Of a stretch of DNA of 64,000 nucleotides, positions 29,185 through 36,758 are shown piece by piece (position 1 is the first letter of the stretch; each line of letters starts with the position of its first letter). The position numbers and the translations under genes were made by a program. The notes below the pieces were generated by a model. It was not told where the DNA came from. It did no database searches and saw only the letters and a program-made list of their open reading frames with translations. The stretch spans positions 1,380,501 to 1,444,500 of the forward strand of contig NZ_CP083546.1 of the NCBI RefSeq assembly GCF_025144145.1, in the 5' to 3' direction. The DNA is from Leisingera sp. M658. Its GTDB lineage: Bacteria; Pseudomonadota; Alphaproteobacteria; Rhodobacterales; Rhodobacteraceae.

Positions 29185-30471
29185 ATGGCCACAACACCTC
29201 CGCCGTTTTCACGATTTGAATGGATCATCGCCTGGCGGTACTTGCGCGCCCGCAAGGCCGAGGGCGGGGTCAGCGTGATGACCTGGATCAGCCTCATCGG
29301 CATCACTCTGGCGGTGTTTGCGCTGATTGCCACGCTGGCGGTGCGCTCGGGCTTCCGGTCGGAATTTGTCGGAACCATTCTGGGCGCCAACGCGCATGTG
29401 ACGCTGTATTCCTACGGCGAGGTGACGGAATCCGGGGTGGTGGACCGTTTGCTGAAAGACTATGACGCGCTGGCTGACAAAGTCGCCGCCGTTCCCGGTG
29501 TGACCCGTGCAGCCCCCCTGATCAAGGGGCAGGTGATGGCCAATAGGCGCCAACGCAATGCAGGGGTTGAGGTGTTCGGCATCTCAGCGGCTGATATTCA
29601 AGGCATCCCCGGTGTCGCCCAAAGCGCGGAGGCGCTGGGCGATCTGGCGCGCTTTGACGATGGTATCGCTATTGGGTCCGGTGTGGCGCGGGAACTTGGC
29701 GTCTCGGTCGGGGACAAGATCAAGCTGATCTCCCCCAACGGGGTCAAGACCGCCTTTGGCACCAGCCCGCGGGTCAACGCCTATGAGGTGGTCTATGTCT
29801 TCACCGCCGGGCGCTGGGACATCGACCGTACCCGTGTTTATCTGCCGTTTGCCGAAGCGCAGGGGTTCTTCAACCGCGAAGGCACGGCGGATGAGATCGA
29901 GGTGATGGTGGAGGATCCGGAAGACGTTGATGCCATGGCGGTTGCAATTCTGGGGGCAGCTGGCGGCACCGCAGGCGTTTGGACCTGGCGCGATGCCTCG
30001 GGCGGGTTCCTGCGGGCCTTGGAGGTCGAGGACAATGTGATGTTCATCATCCTGTCGATCCTGGTGCTGATTGCAGCGATGAACATCGTCTCGGGGCTGA
30101 TCATGCTGGTCAAGAACAAGGGTCGCGACATCGGCATCCTGCGCACCATCGGCCTCAGCGAAGGATCGGTGATGCGGGTGTTTTTCATCTGCGGCGCCTT
30201 TACCGGGGTGCTGGGCACGCTGTTCGGGGTGCTGCTGGGGTGCCTTTTTGCGCTGTATATCGATCCGATCTTCTCGTTTGTGAATTATCTGATGGGCGGC
30301 GGCGTCTGGGATCCGTCGATCCGCGGCATCTATGCGCTGCCGGCCGAGCTGCGGCTGGGCGATGTGCTGTCGGCGGTTGGTCTGTCGCTGGGGCTGTCGT
30401 TCTTTGTGACCATTTTCCCGGCCCGCCGCGCGGCGCGGCTGAACCCGGTGGAGGCGCTGCGCTATGAGTGA
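29185..30471 (+). CDS. lolC: Lipoprotein-releasing ABC transporter permease (LolC/LolE)
   Basis: 428 residues from ATG 29185. The first helix ([20 protein letters not shown]) follows the family start [28 protein letters not shown] large periplasmic MacB-like domain spans about 50-270. Three C-terminal FtsX-type helices follow, with [24 protein letters not shown]. With LolD it extracts lipoproteins from the inner membrane and hands them to LolA. Many alphaproteobacteria have a single hybrid LolC/E (LolF) working as a homodimer, and one gene is present here. It overlaps lolD by 8 bp. Confidence 0.93.
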   Translation: MATTPPPFSRFEWIIAWRYLRARKAEGGVSVMTWISLIGITLAVFALIATLAVRSGFRSEFVGTILGANAHVTLYSYGEVTESGVVDRLLKDYDALADKVAAVPGVTRAAPLIKGQVMANRRQRNAGVEVFGISAADIQGIPGVAQSAEALGDLARFDDGIAIGSGVARELGVSVGDKIKLISPNGVKTAFGTSPRVNAYEVVYVFTAGRWDIDRTRVYLPFAEAQGFFNREGTADEIEVMVEDPEDVDAMAVAILGAAGGTAGVWTWRDASGGFLRALEVEDNVMFIILSILVLIAAMNIVSGLIMLVKNKGRDIGILRTIGLSEGSVMRVFFICGAFTGVLGTLFGVLLGCLFALYIDPIFSFVNYLMGGGVWDPSIRGIYALPAELRLGDVLSAVGLSLGLSFFVTIFPARRAARLNPVEALRYE

Positions 30472-31147
30472 ACTGACGTTGGAGCTGACAGGGATCAGCA
30501 AATCCTATCTGCAGGGCACACCCGGTCAGGTAGATGTATTGCGCGGTGCCGATCTGACCTTGCAGGCGGGGGAGGTTGTGGCGCTGGTGGCGCCCTCCGG
30601 TGCCGGTAAATCAACATTGCTGCATATCGCCGGGCTGCTGGACACGCCGGACGCGGGCGAGGTGCGGGTGGCCGGTGAGGACGTGAGCCGCAAGGGCGAC
30701 CGCCGCCGCACCCGTGTGCGCCGTCAGGAGGTGGGGTTTGTCTACCAGTTCCACCACCTGCTGCCGGAGTTCACGGCGCTCGAGAACATCGTGCTGCCGC
30801 AGCTGGCCAATGGGGCCTCGCAAAAAGCCGCAGCCGCGCGGGCGGCGGATCTTTTGGCCACAGTCGGGCTGGCGGGCCGCGCCGGTCACCGCCCCGCGGC
30901 GCTGTCGGGCGGTGAGCAGCAGCGGGTCGCCTTTTGCCGCGCGCTGGCCAATGCGCCGCGGGTTCTGCTGGCGGATGAGCCGACGGGAAACCTGGATCCC
31001 GGCACTGCGGATCAGGTGTTTGCTGCATTGATGGAACTGGTGCGCGGCACCGGCCTGTCGGCGCTGATTGCCACCCACAACTTGGAGCTGGCTGCGCGGA
31101 TGGACCGGCAGGTGAAGCTGCAGGAAGGGTTGCTGGTGGCCATGTGA
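30464..31147 (+). CDS. lolD: Lipoprotein-releasing ABC transporter ATP-binding protein LolD
   Basis: 227 residues. Walker [21 protein letters not shown]-loop [22 protein letters not shown] signature [15 protein letters not shown], Walker [14 protein letters not shown], and H-loop LIATHN are all present. LolD-specific context: the start [20 protein letters not shown] and the preceding permease with an 8-bp overlap. It powers lipoprotein release from the inner membrane. An intergenic hairpin-plus-GAGAGTATTTTCG element begins 6 bp after its stop. Confidence 0.95.
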   Translation: MSELTLELTGISKSYLQGTPGQVDVLRGADLTLQAGEVVALVAPSGAGKSTLLHIAGLLDTPDAGEVRVAGEDVSRKGDRRRTRVRRQEVGFVYQFHHLLPEFTALENIVLPQLANGASQKAAAARAADLLATVGLAGRAGHRPAALSGGEQQRVAFCRALANAPRVLLADEPTGNLDPGTADQVFAALMELVRGTGLSALIATHNLELAARMDRQVKLQEGLLVAM

Positions 31148-31152
31148 GCAAA

Positions 31153-31204
31153 TTGCGCCTTGGCGGCGCAATGCCTTCGGCGAGAGTATTTTCGCAAAGG
31201 TGAT
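31153..31204. repeat. Second copy of the hairpin plus GAGNRTATTTTCG element
   Basis: TTGCGCC (31153-31159) / GGCGCAA (31165-31171) with loop TTGGC, then GAGAGTATTTTCG (31182-31194) and AAAGGTGATAG. Same architecture as 3740-3791 after pccB, but a different stem sequence, so the stem is kept by pairing rather than by sequence. Confidence 0.6.
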
Positions 31205-31344
31205 AGCGGGGCAGGCAGCGGCAGGCGGAACCTTGCCTGCGGTGCCGGGAGCGGGCTATGGCCGGGTGGCGGGGTTTGCTATCAGGTGTTCAAACCGGAG
31301 CTGGCAGGTTAGGCTGGCCGGGAATGCGCAGAAAGGGCTGAGAC

Positions 31345-31662
31345 GTGGTGAATTCCGTTATCGAAAAAGATGTGACTGTTGAGGGCAATATCACCTCCAG
31401 CAAAGGCAGCGTCGAAGTCCGCGGCCGAGTGGTTGGGGATCTTTCGGCGCAGGCGGTGACAGTGCATCAGGGCGGCACGGTTGACGGCGCCCTGAGCGCG
31501 CAATCGGTGACTGTTGAGGGCACCTACAGCGGCAGAATCCAGTGCGAGGACCTGCGGCTTGCCTCCAGCTCGCAGGTGAAGGCGGATGTGTCTGCCCAAA
31601 GCATGGCCACCGAAAGCGGTGCGCAGGTGGAAGGCAACATCAAGATCACCGGCAAGGGGTAG
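31345..31662 (+). CDS. Bactofilin (polymer-forming cytoskeletal protein)
   Basis: 105 residues from GTG 31345; an in-frame GTG follows immediately at 31348. The sequence is a run of short beta-helix rungs with Gly and Val/Ile spacing: VTVEGNITSSKGSVEVRGRVVGDL, then TVHQGGTVDGALSAQSVTVEGTYSG. There is almost no tail on either side, so it is essentially the bactofilin core (DUF583). Such proteins polymerise without nucleotide and anchor envelope or polar complexes. No peptidase or peptidoglycan-enzyme partner is adjacent. A monocistronic arrangement is likely. Confidence 0.85.
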   Translation: MVNSVIEKDVTVEGNITSSKGSVEVRGRVVGDLSAQAVTVHQGGTVDGALSAQSVTVEGTYSGRIQCEDLRLASSSQVKADVSAQSMATESGAQVEGNIKITGKG

Positions 31663-31708
31663 AGGCGCGGGTGAAAAAAATCCGCCAGCCTGCTGTCACC
31701 CTGGCCAG

Positions 31709-32146
31709 TTAATCCGGGTGTTTTGAAGGGCGGATCGGATCAACTGAGCGCAGGTAAATAACAGCCCCTCCAGCAAGGGTTCCCAAAAGGCCGATCGTGA
31801 ATATGGTCTCCAATGGGACCCCCTTGCTGACCAGCACGGCCATCGCAAGGGACCAAACCAGAAAAGCAGCATACAAGGTGAACGCGCCCAGGAACCTTGC
31901 TCGCTTCCGCGTCAATACTTTGGCGGCGAGAAATGCAGCCAAGAAGGGAAACCAGGTTTCTGCCACATGGTTCAGGAAGTGCAGGCCTGGTGTGGCTCCG
32001 CCGGGGAAGGACATTCCGGTGAACAAAGCGAGAGCCGGATACTGCCAAGGAAGAAACGGGTTCATCGCTTCCATTACTGTGAAGAAAACCCAAAATAGAA
32101 ATCCTGCCAAGAATGCAGCGGCATAAGTGAGAAGGCGCTTTGTCAT
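31709..32146 (-). CDS. Small integral membrane protein, 145 aa
   Basis: Start ATG at 32146 (MTKRLLTYAAAFLAGFLFWV). Four hydrophobic helices are apparent: residues about 6-24, 35-55 (YPALALFTGMSF region), 85-105 (LGAFTLYAAFLVWSLAMAVL) and 112-132 (IFTIGLLGTLAGGAVIYL). No known motif. G+C appears lower than in the neighbours. It is 77 bp after the DMT-like gene on the same strand and may be its second cistron. Function unknown. Confidence 0.65.
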   Translation of the reverse strand: MTKRLLTYAAAFLAGFLFWVFFTVMEAMNPFLPWQYPALALFTGMSFPGGATPGLHFLNHVAETWFPFLAAFLAAKVLTRKRARFLGAFTLYAAFLVWSLAMAVLVSKGVPLETIFTIGLLGTLAGGAVIYLRSVDPIRPSKHPD

Positions 32147-32223
32147 GTCTCGTTGCTCTTGCTGGAAGCGCTGAACTGCCGCAAGGGCAACGGTAGTCTT
32201 GTTCTTTTCCCGGTTTTTGCGGC

Positions 32224-32658
32224 TCACGCCATCTGGGTGATCCAGACCCCCAGCGCCATTACCGAAATTCCGGCTGTGCGGGTCAGGGTCAGGGGGCTGA
32301 TCTGGGCGCCGAACAGCCCGTAGTGGTCGATGGCTGCAGCTGAAATCAACTGGCCGATCAGCACGAAGAACACCGCGTTGCCAACGCCGAAATGCGGCGC
32401 GACATGGGTGATGGACAGTACGTAGAAGGCCACCAGAACGCCTGCCAGCAGCAGGTGTTTGGGCGCGGCGGGGATTTTTGCCAAGGCTTGCGGGCCAACA
32501 ATCAGGCAATAGAGGATCGTGGCAATCAGCGCGATCAGGAACAGCACCACAGCGGCTGAGGCGGGGGAGCCGATCAGCTTGCCCAGGGCCGCATTCAGGG
32601 CGGCCAGCACCGGGATGCCAAGGCCCGCGGCCAGCATGATGAGGGCGTATTGTGTCAT
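32224..32658 (-). CDS. DMT superfamily YdcZ-type small membrane protein
   Basis: 144 residues from ATG 32658. Five hydrophobic helices cover nearly the whole chain. AGLGIPVLAALNAALGKLIGSPASAA is the hallmark of the DMT_YdcZ family (DUF606), half-size relatives of the EamA transporters. These are thought to dimerise to form a drug/metabolite exporter. Substrate unknown. CAGGAGCC precedes the start. Confidence 0.85.
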   Translation of the reverse strand: MTQYALIMLAAGLGIPVLAALNAALGKLIGSPASAAVVLFLIALIATILYCLIVGPQALAKIPAAPKHLLLAGVLVAFYVLSITHVAPHFGVGNAVFFVLIGQLISAAAIDHYGLFGAQISPLTLTRTAGISVMALGVWITQMA

Positions 32659-32807
32659 CGGGCGGCTCCTGAAGATTGCTTGCGAGAGTAGTGGCCGGAA
32701 TTCACTTGGCAAAACAAGTGCTACGTTGCGGCGCGGATTCCGGCCCTGGTAAATTTGAGGCAAATTTGATTTTCTAGGGCCGTCCAAATTGCAAGAAAAC
32801 GACGGGG

Positions 32808-33488
32808 TCAGTCGCAGATGCCGCGCAGTTCGGCGTCCTTCCAGGGCAGGTAGACATCGCTTTCGCGGTTTTGCGGCAGGGCACTGACCGGCATCGCCGC
32901 CGCCAGCATCCCGTGCAGCCGGCGGGTGCGTGCCGCCTGCGGGGCCAGGGCGCGGCAGCAGACGTATTCTTCAATGATGGCGCCCTGCTGTTCAAATCCA
33001 TAGGTGAGGAAATCCGGTTCGCCCTCGAGATCGAACAGATAGGGGTCGCGGTTCTGGCCGTGCTCTGCCGCAGCCCGCAGCGGCGAATAGCCGGTTTGCT
33101 TGCGGTTCTGCCATTGCCAGACATGGGTGACTTCATGTGCGAGCAGCATCGCCTCGACCAGGTGCAGCTTGTCCGGGTAGTCCGGAAGGTAATTTTCCGT
33201 GTACCAGACCCTGGCAAAGAAGATCCGGTTGAACAGGGCCACCGCAGCGGGGGAGGAGGTGACGACCTCTTCCGTCACCGGCGGCAGGATACGTTCGCGG
33301 CAGGTGACGCGCGGGCGCGGCATCCGGCGGAAGGTAACCGCCCCCACAGGTGCGCCGCGCACGATCCGCACCTTGCCGGCGTTCAGGCTGGACCCGTGCA
33401 GCTCGGCCAGATAAGCGCGCTCTGTGTCCGTCAGCGGGCGGCCGCAGGCGGCGAGAAACAGCAGGGCGAGGAGCAGGCAGCGGATCAT
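32808..33488 (-). CDS. Predicted lipoprotein with HExxH zinc-protease-like motif
   Basis: 226 residues. MIRCLLLALLFLAACGRPL has a lipobox (LAAC; Cys15). The motif LLAHEVTHVWQWQNRKQTG, near residue 120, is an HExxH with a WQWQ neighbour, as in DUF4157-like and related gluzincin-type folds. A possible third ligand region is GEPDFLTYGFEQQGAIIEEY. Two cysteines (EEYVCCRAL) follow. It would be a lipid-anchored periplasmic metallopeptidase or an inactive relative. It is 12 bp after the 3-methyladenine glycosylase gene on the same strand, so possibly co-transcribed. Confidence 0.75.
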   Translation of the reverse strand: MIRCLLLALLFLAACGRPLTDTERAYLAELHGSSLNAGKVRIVRGAPVGAVTFRRMPRPRVTCRERILPPVTEEVVTSSPAAVALFNRIFFARVWYTENYLPDYPDKLHLVEAMLLAHEVTHVWQWQNRKQTGYSPLRAAAEHGQNRDPYLFDLEGEPDFLTYGFEQQGAIIEEYVCCRALAPQAARTRRLHGMLAAAMPVSALPQNRESDVYLPWKDAELRGICD

Positions 33489-33500
33489 GCGGACTCTGCC

Positions 33501-34157
33501 TCAGCAGCTCATCGCCAGCACGCGGCTGATTTCGGTGAGCGAACGGCCCGATTGATCCATCCAGCTGTTGAACGCGCCCTGCACCGCCTTCAGCGCGGAT
33601 TTGGAGGTCGCAGGTTTGTCGATCACCCCTTCGGCGATCAGGCGCGCGGTGACGTCCTGTGACAGGATGAAGCTGTCGCGGCCGGCAAAGCGCATGGCGT
33701 ATTGGCCGGTGTTGCCGCCGAGCCGGGCACCGCGTTTCTTGAGCATCTCCAAGAGACCGGTGTAGTCGGTGGAGGGCCAGCCGCCCAGCACCTTTCCGGC
33801 GCCGCCCTGGTCGCGCAGGTCCATCAGGAAGGCGGCGTTGTGGCGGACGGTGGCCAGCTTGGCGCCATTGCGGACCACGCGGGTGTCGCCGAGGATGCGG
33901 TCGAACTCATCCTCGCTCATGAAGGCGCAGGGGCCGGGGTCAAATCCGTGAAAGACCTCCTCAAAGCCGTCCCATTTGGCCTCGATCACTTTCCAGTTGA
34001 AGCCCGCTTGGAAGATGCATTTGGTCATCGTGGCGAGCCAGCGGTCCTCGGGCAGATCCGTGACCGTAGGGTCGGGTTTGGCGAGCTTTTCCTCCAGCGC
34101 GTCCGGCCCGCCGTGGCGGTCTGCTGAGATGGCGTGGATGTCGTCAAAGGATCGCAT
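33501..34157 (-). CDS. DNA-3-methyladenine glycosylase I family protein
   Basis: 218 residues from ATG 34157. Helix-hairpin-helix glycosylase fold: ATMTKCIFQAGFNWKVIEAKWDGFEEVF matches the TagI region that binds 3-methyladenine. DTRVVRNGAKLATVRHNAAFL and GNTGQYAMRFAGRDSFILSQDVTARL follow. It removes 3-methyladenine from alkylated DNA, starting base-excision repair. The His/Cys zinc site of E. coli Tag is not obvious, so it belongs to the more distant alphaproteobacterial branch. Followed 12 bp later by the HExxH lipoprotein. Confidence 0.85.
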   Translation of the reverse strand: MRSFDDIHAISADRHGGPDALEEKLAKPDPTVTDLPEDRWLATMTKCIFQAGFNWKVIEAKWDGFEEVFHGFDPGPCAFMSEDEFDRILGDTRVVRNGAKLATVRHNAAFLMDLRDQGGAGKVLGGWPSTDYTGLLEMLKKRGARLGGNTGQYAMRFAGRDSFILSQDVTARLIAEGVIDKPATSKSALKAVQGAFNSWMDQSGRSLTEISRVLAMSC

Positions 34158-34186
34158 GGCGGCTCCGGTGTGGCGTTCCGGTGAGG

Positions 34187-34951
34187 TTAGCGGGGGCGGC
34201 GCAGCTCGACAATGGATTTGCCGAGGCGGAAGGGGGCGGCAAAGCTGACAAGGCACAGCGCGATGATCTGCAGCACCAGGATATGGGCATTGGCCTGCAG
34301 GTATTCCCATTCGTCTTTCAGCTTGGACACATGGGTGATCAGGTCGTCATAGGCCCGCGCGATGATCAGGTAGTCGCCTGCGATGGCGGGAACCTTGCGG
34401 CGCATGTTGTCGACGGCGGCCTGGGCAGGGGCGTCGAGCGAAGTGAAGACCAGAAACGCTTCCGGGTTAAATGCGCTGGCCTTGGCTTCCATGTGTTTCA
34501 TCTCGTCCATGTCGTCCCCGCCGGTTCCGAACAGGAAGTTGAGGCCCTGCAGCGGCGCCACCTCATTTGTTACCGCGATAAACAGGGGCAGTTCGGCGTT
34601 GCCTGCGGTGGAGGCAGAGAGGAATTCGACCTTTTCGCACAAGACCGCGATGTCGGCGTCATAGGCGGGGTCGCAGAACCGAAGGCGGAAGCGGGCGGCG
34701 TCGCGGTCAAAGGCGGCTGTGGCTGCATAGGCGATGTCGATCTGGCGTTCGAGTTTGGAGCTGTCGGCGGCGTAAATGCCGGAGATCACCGCCACCAGCG
34801 CGCCAAAGCCGCCAAGCACCACCCACACGAGGTCCGCCAGTTTCCAGGCGCGGTGGCCGGCCGGTTTGCGGAACAGGAAGATGGTGCCGATAAGGCCCGT
34901 GAGGAAGAACAGCAATAGCAGGGGCAGCTGGTTGTTTGCGATGAAATTCAT
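34187..34951 (-). CDS. Membrane protein of unknown function, 254 aa
   Basis: Three hydrophobic helices: residues about 8-27 (LPLLLLFFLTGLIGTIFLF), 42-60 (VWVVLGGFGALVAVISGIYA) and 225-243 (ILVLQIIALCLVSFAAPF). Between the second and third lies a domain of about 160 residues, probably periplasmic, with two cysteines (RFCDPAYDADIAVLCEK). No known family. It precedes the glycosylase gene by 29 bp on the same strand, so the three genes 34951-32808 may form one operon. Confidence 0.65.
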   Translation of the reverse strand: MNFIANNQLPLLLLFFLTGLIGTIFLFRKPAGHRAWKLADLVWVVLGGFGALVAVISGIYAADSSKLERQIDIAYAATAAFDRDAARFRLRFCDPAYDADIAVLCEKVEFLSASTAGNAELPLFIAVTNEVAPLQGLNFLFGTGGDDMDEMKHMEAKASAFNPEAFLVFTSLDAPAQAAVDNMRRKVPAIAGDYLIIARAYDDLITHVSKLKDEWEYLQANAHILVLQIIALCLVSFAAPFRLGKSIVELRRPR

Positions 34952-35583
34952 GCCCGGTCTCTTTGCTGTGATTGGCTTGCCTAACCATAAGAAGAGAAAG
35001 GGGTTTCAGGCAACAGGCATCACGCAAGCGTCATGCCGCGGGCGGCGCGCATGACTGTGGCCGGGCGGGAGGGGATCCCGGTCCGGGTGGAATGTTGTTC
35101 CGGGGGCCGTTTGGCCGCTATGCGCTTAAGACCGGGATGGTCTGGCCGGGTAAGAGGTGGCGGCGCCGCCAGGATGGCGGAGGGCCGGCAGGGGATCGCA
35201 AGACCCCATGTCCGCTTGAAAGCTTCCTGTTTGCGGAAAACCCCCGCACCCGATGAGAGGGGGTCCTGGGGGGGCGTATCTCCTGTTGGTGCGGGGTGTC
35301 AGTCCGCACCGGTGTCGCGACACATTGGAGTATGGCAGAGCGGGATTAAGGCGGGGGAAGCGGGGCGTGCGGTGGATTGGGGTTTGGTGCAACGCCTTGA
35401 GCGGAGCGCTTGCCGCTGATGTTGGATGCCTCCGGTAGGAGTATTGGGGAAGATGAGCTGAGGCGGGTAGTTTTCTTGGAATGTGACACGGAAGAAAGGA
35501 GGTCTGTGCTGTTCTGTCTAGTTGACAAACTCTGGCAATCAAAAGATGCACTTTGTCATGTATAGTCAACCTGAGAGGTTTTC
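34952..35583. other. 632-bp gap before the DUF3644-like gene
   Basis: No supported gene. GGAGTATTGGGGAAGATGA at 35438-35456 is a partial copy of the intergenic element seen at 3767 and 31182. After about 35460 the base composition turns AT-rich, marking the left edge of the foreign segment. GTTGAC (35521-35526) and GTCAAC (35565-35570) form a wide inverted repeat just before the gene; a promoter with proper spacing is not clear. Confidence 0.5.
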
Positions 35584-36744
35584 ATGATTTCTTTCGCTCA
35601 AGGGAAAACCGGAAGGCTGAATGAAGCCGAAAAAAGGATCGTCAAATATCTTCTAGGCGAAGAGTGGCGAAACCAAGATGTTTTGGCGCTTGTGAATCTA
35701 GAGCGACCCGCGACTGTAAACCCTGGGAGAGTGGCTGAAGTCAAAAAAGACTCAACCCAGTTTGCGGCTAAGGCAAGTGAGTATGAGAGTTATTATCGAT
35801 TCAAGCGGTCTTTCGACCTGAAAACCGGTCTTAACCCGTTTCTTGACGAGAGGCTTATCAAGTCTCGAGAGGCAATGAAAATGGCCGTAAGTATCTTTAA
35901 TAACCCAACACTGGAGTTTCGCTCAGAGACATTCTCGATGTTGTCCAACGTTGCATGGACTTACCTGGCGTTGGAATACTCGGGGCGTAATAACCATCCA
36001 ATAACAAGAAAGAACGGAAAAGTTGTATCATTGGCGGATTTTTTGAAACAACCTTACTGCCCTTTCTCTGAGGGGGTGAATAATAACCTTAAGGCAATAA
36101 TAAAAATCCGGGATGCTTCTGAACATACGCTCTTGGGTCCGTATGACGATTCTTGGATGGGCCTCTTTCAGGCTTGCTGCATGAACTACGAGAAGTCAAT
36201 TGTAGAGCTCTTTGGTAGTCGTCTTTCTTTAGGAAGAGAGGTAAATTTCGCTCTGCAGTTTTCCGGTTTGTCGGTCGGTCAAGCGGAGGAAATGGCGAAA
36301 TCAGATCTTCCTGAAGTTATCAGGTCAGTGAACTCAGAGATATACAAGGGAATGAGTGCGCAGGATAAGGATGATTTAGAATTTGAGTTTTCGGTCGTCT
36401 ATACGACCGTGGCCAGTTCGAAATCCAAAGCGAAATTCAACTTTGTCTCTCCGACAACTTCAGAAGGTGTCGAAATTGCAAATGTGCTAGTGAAGCACAA
36501 GCCTTCTCAAGAGACACATCCTTATACACCAAGTGATGTCGTGGATATGGTTAAGAAACGCTCCGGGAAGAAGTTCTCTACAATGGATCACACGAAGACG
36601 TGGCAAGCACATATGGTGCGCCCTGACGGAAAGTCACTAAATCCCGGCAAAACAGATTTGGATTATTGTTATTACCACCCTGTTTTTAAAAGATATACTT
36701 ACAACGATGCTTGGGTGGATCGTATTTGCCGGGAGCTGGAATGA
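35584..36744 (+). CDS. DUF3644-like protein, horizontally acquired
   Basis: 386 residues, ATG 35584 after GAGAGG. The region from about 85 to 200 (LKTGLNPFLDERLIKSREAMKMAV, AWTYLALEYSGRNN, NNLKAIIKIRDASEHTLLG) matches the helical DUF3644 pattern, with an R..EH element. A C-terminal winged-helix-like part (TPSDVVDMVKKRSGKKFSTMDHT) follows. One 60-nt line counted (35881-35940) has 26 G/C, far below the flanking genes, and rare-codon use differs, so it is recent transfer. DUF3644 proteins often occur in accessory or defence neighbourhoods; function is not established. It sits 12 bp from the convergent parE stop. Confidence 0.75.
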   Translation: MISFAQGKTGRLNEAEKRIVKYLLGEEWRNQDVLALVNLERPATVNPGRVAEVKKDSTQFAAKASEYESYYRFKRSFDLKTGLNPFLDERLIKSREAMKMAVSIFNNPTLEFRSETFSMLSNVAWTYLALEYSGRNNHPITRKNGKVVSLADFLKQPYCPFSEGVNNNLKAIIKIRDASEHTLLGPYDDSWMGLFQACCMNYEKSIVELFGSRLSLGREVNFALQFSGLSVGQAEEMAKSDLPEVIRSVNSEIYKGMSAQDKDDLEFEFSVVYTTVASSKSKAKFNFVSPTTSEGVEIANVLVKHKPSQETHPYTPSDVVDMVKKRSGKKFSTMDHTKTWQAHMVRPDGKSLNPGKTDLDYCYYHPVFKRYTYNDAWVDRICRELE

Positions 36745-36758
36745 GGGGCTCGCCCCTC
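36743..36758. terminator. Small palindrome spanning both convergent stops
   Basis: GAGGGGC (36743-36749) TC GCCCCTC (36752-36758) covers the stop codons of the DUF3644-like gene and parE. The stem is 7 bp with a 2-nt loop and no T-run, so it is only a candidate bidirectional end signal. Confidence 0.35.
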
